From assembly GCA_031414695.1 (NCBI GenBank), contig JANNWG010000030.1:24447-88446 (forward strand): a stretch of 64,000 bases of DNA, read 5' to 3'. Positions within the stretch are counted from its first letter, which is position 1, and each line of letters begins with the position of its first letter. Shown piece after piece: positions 60,703-64,000 of the stretch. The DNA is from UKL13-2 sp031414695 (GTDB lineage: Bacteria; Pseudomonadota; Gammaproteobacteria; Burkholderiales; Usitatibacteraceae). Made by a program: the position numbers and the translations under genes. The notes below the pieces were generated by a model that saw nothing but the letters and a program-made list of their open reading frames with translations, was not told the DNA's origin and searched no databases.

Positions 60703-61170
60703 GTGATTCACAAAGAAAGACTTACCGCCACTGTTGACCATGATTTTGTTGTTTTTATGATCGGTGTTCGCATCAATCAACCGCTAAAAATACACAAATG
60801 GTTGCCAGTCGTAAATGCCATGCCGCGCATGCTGACGGAGCTTTATAAGCAGCCAGAGTTGGGGTTTTTACACGCTGAATCATGGTTTGGCCGCACTACC
60901 ATCATGGTGCAGTATTGGCGCTCAATGGATCAATTGCTCGCCTACGCCAAGCGTAAAGATGCCGAACATTTGCCCGCATGGGCGGCATTCAATCAAGCGG
61001 TTGGCCGCAATGGCTCAGTCGGTATTTGGCACGAGACCTATGCGGTCTCACCAGGCACGTTTGAAAACATCTACGTCAACATGCCTTATTTTGGCCTAGG
61101 TGTGGCTGGCACGGTGCGACATGCAAACGGCGATTTGATGACGGCGGCAGAGCGCTTTGCGGCGAAGTAA
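60703..61170 (+). CDS. DUF4188 family protein
   Basis: 155 residues of the DUF4188 family (ferredoxin-like monooxygenase fold): VVFMIGVRINQPLKIHKW, GFLHAESWFGRTTIMVQYWR and NGSVGIWHETYAV, then ENIYVNMPYFGLGVAG. No activity is established. The GTG at 60703 is the best start by family length; the frame extends 15 codons further upstream without support. Confidence 0.9.
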   Translation: MIHKERLTATVDHDFVVFMIGVRINQPLKIHKWLPVVNAMPRMLTELYKQPELGFLHAESWFGRTTIMVQYWRSMDQLLAYAKRKDAEHLPAWAAFNQAVGRNGSVGIWHETYAVSPGTFENIYVNMPYFGLGVAGTVRHANGDLMTAAERFAAK

Positions 61171-61382
61171 GTTAAGCGACAACGATTAATAATTTCTCAT
61201 AAAACTCATTTATTTGCGGGCATTTCCGAGCATATTTGGCTGTAAGCAGCCGCCAATAAAGGGGTTTGTATTATTTCAAAACCATCGTTGGCCTATTGAA
61301 TTGAAGATTTACGTACTACTTGTTATCGCTATAACAATCTAACCAAACACAAAACCACACACAACCTAGACGAGTAAACAAA

Positions 61383-62270
61383 ATGAAAATTGCCACATTA
61401 ACTGCTGCCGTTGCGATGACGCTACTAGTCGGATGTAACGCCACAATGCCCAAGATGGGTGCTGAGAGCGCAAAGACAACCGCAACCGGCTCTGCCGGTG
61501 GTGAATCAGCGCAAGGCGAAAGCTTGCAACTCGAGAAATGCGACAGCCCGTTAGGTACGGTTTCACTCACGGAGGATCAAGAGGGCGACTGGTATCGCGT
61601 ATTTACTCAAGAGTACAAGTTGGGTTCAACAATACAACCGTTACGCTTGTTGATTCAGCAGTCGAATTGTTTTGTGGTGGTGGAGCGTGGCCGTGCGTTT
61701 CAAAATATCGAACGTGAACGCGCATTACAGCGATCAGGTGAGCTGCGTCAAAGCAGCAACTTCGGCCAAGGCCAGTTGGTCTCGGCTGACTACAGCATTA
61801 CACCTGAAGTATTAGTGAGCGCACGTGGTACGAGTGGTGGTGGTGGCGGGCTTGCTTCTGCTGGCAGAGGCAAACTAGGTGCGCTTGGGCTACTCGCTGG
61901 CGTTGTGGCGGGTGGCTTTCGGACTAACGAAGCCTCAACAATGCTCACCATAATTGATAACCGCAGTGGCGTTCAAGTGGCCGCCGCAGAAGGCTCATCC
62001 AAAAATACTGACTTCAATGTAAGTGCTGCTTTATTTGGCGGTAGTGCAGGTGCAGTTGGCGGCGGCTACACCAATACGCCTCAAGGCAAAGTGGTAATTG
62101 CTGCATTCACAGATGCCTACAACAATATTGTTAAAGCCATTCGCAATTACAAACCGCAAAAAGTAAAAGGCCAAGGGCTAGGAACAGGTGGCAGGCTTGC
62201 TGTTGATGGCGCGCCTACACCAGCACAAGCGCCAGTACAGCAATCAAAATCGGCATCGCAGAAAAAATAA
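61383..62270 (+). CDS. CsgG-like outer-membrane lipoprotein
   Basis: 295 residues. The lipobox LLVGC gives a lipidated cysteine at 18. The central part resembles CsgG (RLLIQQSNCFVVVERGRAFQ, ALQRSGELRQSS, SADYSITPEVLVSA), the curli secretion pore family. It has glycine-rich stretches and a Pro/Gln/Ser-rich tail. No curli subunit or csg genes are nearby, so it is more likely one of the many CsgG-related lipoproteins of unknown export role. Confidence 0.8.
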   Translation: MKIATLTAAVAMTLLVGCNATMPKMGAESAKTTATGSAGGESAQGESLQLEKCDSPLGTVSLTEDQEGDWYRVFTQEYKLGSTIQPLRLLIQQSNCFVVVERGRAFQNIERERALQRSGELRQSSNFGQGQLVSADYSITPEVLVSARGTSGGGGGLASAGRGKLGALGLLAGVVAGGFRTNEASTMLTIIDNRSGVQVAAAEGSSKNTDFNVSAALFGGSAGAVGGGYTNTPQGKVVIAAFTDAYNNIVKAIRNYKPQKVKGQGLGTGGRLAVDGAPTPAQAPVQQSKSASQKK

Positions 62271-62308
62271 CACCACAATCGCACCATGCTAGAAAATTTT
62301 TTAGAAAA

Positions 62309-62701
62309 ATGGTGAGCACCACTGCAACAGCTGCCCCGCTGATATTTTTAATCATTTCCCTTGTAGTTGTTATGTTTCAATTCGCGCTGATATTAGGCGC
62401 GCCTTGGGGACAATTTACATTGGGCGGCAAATATACAAGCCGATTGCCGTGCCGTATGCGGCTGGTTTGTTTATTAACGACGTTCATTTTTGTTGGCTTT
62501 GCTGCTGTGGTGATGACGCGCGCAGGCTGGATACTGCCGCATTTATATGCGACAAGTACCGCGTTAATTTGGGTGGTGGCTGTGTATTGCTTTGTGGGTG
62601 TTGTGGCTAATGCGCTAACGCCTAGCCGACATGAACGTATGCTTTGGTTGCCCGCAACAACAGTGCTTCTTGCGTCAAGTTTGAGCGTAGCGACTGGTTA
62701 A
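62309..62701 (+). CDS. Small membrane protein, hypothetical
   Basis: 130 residues with four predicted helices (about 9-30, 48-68, 78-98, 107-125) and the motif LGAPWGQFTLGGKYTSRLP in the first loop, which looks conserved in uncharacterised membrane proteins. Function unknown. Confidence 0.75.
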   Translation: MVSTTATAAPLIFLIISLVVVMFQFALILGAPWGQFTLGGKYTSRLPCRMRLVCLLTTFIFVGFAAVVMTRAGWILPHLYATSTALIWVVAVYCFVGVVANALTPSRHERMLWLPATTVLLASSLSVATG

Positions 62702-62730
62702 AAAAATTAATTTTTAAAGAAAGCAAAAAA

Positions 62731-63744
62731 TTGAAAGTTGTCGCGGTATCAAAATATGGTGCGCCCGATGTATTACGGTTGCACGATGTTGAAACGCCTA
62801 GTCCTAAGGAAAATGAAGTCCTCATCAAAATTCATGCGACAACAGTAACCTCAGGCGATTGCAGAGTTAGGGCGCTAAACGTGCCAAGTGGCTATGGCCT
62901 CATTGTGCGCCTCTTGTTTGGATGGTCAACACCAAAGCAGCCTGTATTGGGTACTGAGCTTGCAGGCGTTATTGAGGCCATCGGCAAAAATGTTACTAAA
63001 TTTAAAATTGGAGATGCCGTATTTGCGTTTACAGATTTTTCCATGGGTTGCTACGCCGAATACAAATGCTTGCCAGAAGACTCGATGACTGTAGCAAAAC
63101 CTGCTAACTTGGGCTTTGATGAAGCGGCAGCGTTATCGTTTGGCGGCACTACCGCGCTAGACTTTTTTAGACGCGCCAAATTAGGGCGTGGCGAGCGTAT
63201 ATTGATTAACGGTGCATCAGGTGCTGTTGGGCTCGCTGCCGTGCAGATAGCTAAACATTTTGGCGCAGAGGTGACTGGTGTATGCAGCACCGCTAATGTA
63301 GATTTAGTCAAGTCTTTAGGCGCTGACCATGTTGTTGACTACACAAATCAAAATTTCACCAAAATCGGCGAAACTTATGATGTGATTATGGATACCGTTG
63401 GCAATGCGCCTTTTTCGCGATGCAAAGCATCATTAAAATTAAACGGACGCATGCTTATGGTGTACGCCGATTTGTGGGACATGCTGCAGACGCCTTGGGT
63501 CGCGATTACCAGTCGTAAAAAAATTATCGCAGGGCCAGTGGTTGGTCGCATTCAAGACCTACACTTTCTTGCTGCGTTGGCGTCATCTGGCGAATACCTA
63601 TCCATTGTTGATCGGCGCTATCGGTTTGACGAAATTGTCGCAGCGCATTGCTATGTTGACACAGCACGTAAGCGGGGTAATGTTGTCATCAATGTACTAG
63701 AGAGTGTTCCCGCTAAGATCGGCGCTACTGCTTTCAGCTTATAG
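62731..63744 (+). CDS. MDR-family NAD(P)-dependent oxidoreductase (quinone-oxidoreductase-like)
   Basis: 337 residues of the medium-chain dehydrogenase family. GroES-like N-terminal domain (KYGAPDVLRLHDVETPSPKE, GTELAGVIEAIGKNV), then a Rossmann domain with ILINGASGAVGLAAVQIAKH and SLGADHVVDYT. No structural-zinc cysteine cluster is visible, as in quinone-oxidoreductase-type members. The TTG at 62731 gives a family-like start (MKVVAVSKYG); the frame continues upstream into the previous gene. Substrate unknown. Confidence 0.88.
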   Translation: MKVVAVSKYGAPDVLRLHDVETPSPKENEVLIKIHATTVTSGDCRVRALNVPSGYGLIVRLLFGWSTPKQPVLGTELAGVIEAIGKNVTKFKIGDAVFAFTDFSMGCYAEYKCLPEDSMTVAKPANLGFDEAAALSFGGTTALDFFRRAKLGRGERILINGASGAVGLAAVQIAKHFGAEVTGVCSTANVDLVKSLGADHVVDYTNQNFTKIGETYDVIMDTVGNAPFSRCKASLKLNGRMLMVYADLWDMLQTPWVAITSRKKIIAGPVVGRIQDLHFLAALASSGEYLSIVDRRYRFDEIVAAHCYVDTARKRGNVVINVLESVPAKIGATAFSL

Positions 63745-63781
63745 CTTGGATGTAACTATCAAGAGCGATTCTAAGTGCTGA

Positions 63782-64000
63782 GCATTATTTTTTAAAAAAC
63801 AGAATTTATATTTTGCCCATAACCAAGCGGAGCACATTACTATTTTTAAAATAGATGAAATTACTGAATGTAGTGCCAATACGATTGACACGCACGATAA
63901 ATTACGTGCGCTCAATGGGGAGCTAAGTCCCGCGTCAATATTAAAGGAAATTAATTTTCTACATCCGTTGTATCAAAAACTAATCGCTGCTTCACCTTTT
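63782..64000 (+). CDS. Open frame running off the window, 3'-incomplete
   Basis: After the TGA at 63779-63781 this frame stays open to the end and reads protein-like (FAHNQAEHITIFKIDEITEC, then LRALNGELSPASILKEINFL). No ATG, GTG or TTG is present in frame before it becomes protein-like; GGAG at 63829-63832 stands before ATT codons. Either an unusual start is used or the gene is degraded. Family not recognised. Confidence 0.35.

Noticed and set aside
1..64000. CRISPR array, tRNA, rRNA, prophage or plasmid origin
   Set aside because: I looked for regular spaced repeats, tRNA-like cloverleaf ends, rRNA-like blocks and phage structural genes and saw none; a covariance-model scan was not possible here.

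Overview
The window reads as a chromosomal segment of a betaproteobacterium with moderate GC content. This rests on the RecA/RecX pair, an AhpC/AhpF pair, gene-level similarity and the style of the intergenic palindromes; I could not run a phylogeny. Genes are dense. No rRNA, tRNA, CRISPR array or prophage was recognised. Intergenic DNA is unusually rich in palindromic and inverted repeats of several families.

Region 1 (1-10.1 kb) is a deoxynucleoside-salvage neighbourhood: a CNT nucleoside transporter (cut by the window edge), deoA, deoC and a two-domain ALDH16-type aldehyde dehydrogenase. Together these could import thymidine, phosphorolyse it, cleave deoxyribose-5-phosphate and oxidise the acetaldehyde; the phosphopentomutase step is not seen here. 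Inserted among them are pncC and the SOS genes recA-recX, with two adjoining LexA boxes upstream of recA, and a GIY-YIG nuclease gene bracketed by inverted copies of a palindromic repeat. Region 2 (10.1-17.6 kb) is an accessory, decaying zone: a broken DinD/BRO-like gene, an N-terminally truncated HlyD-type adaptor, a REP-associated (Y1/HUH) transposase with both ends, a HigBA-like toxin-antitoxin pair with a probable leaderless promoter, a BrnTA pair with a deleted second copy of brnA beside it, and a ZntB/CorA transporter.

Region 3 (17.6-42.3 kb) is mostly envelope and stress functions: an S46 dipeptidyl-peptidase, AhpC/AhpF, a DUF502 protein, a GGDEF-EAL protein, a DEDD exonuclease, a catalase-like peroxidase, a GerMN lipoprotein overlapping an amidase, an NAGPA-type phosphodiester glycosidase, a DUF2339/DUF3999 operon, a TonB-C protein, an AIM24 protein, small conserved proteins and a cytochrome c-P460 fusion. 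The amidase and the glycosidase share a repeated extracellular module recognisable by the string ESGWG, and a fragment of a third such gene lies near 60.5 kb.

Region 4 (42.3-56.7 kb) is the most structured part: two paralogous modules of TonB-dependent receptor, histidine kinase and OmpR-family regulator. The first module has two receptors. Each module has a stem-loop between its last receptor and its kinase, and a related 42-nt element precedes the first receptor of each. A small secreted cysteine-containing protein follows. Region 5 (56.7-64 kb) carries a Ser/Thr kinase overlapping an ECF sigma factor, a DUF4188 protein, a CsgG-like lipoprotein, a membrane protein, an MDR oxidoreductase and an open frame running off the window.
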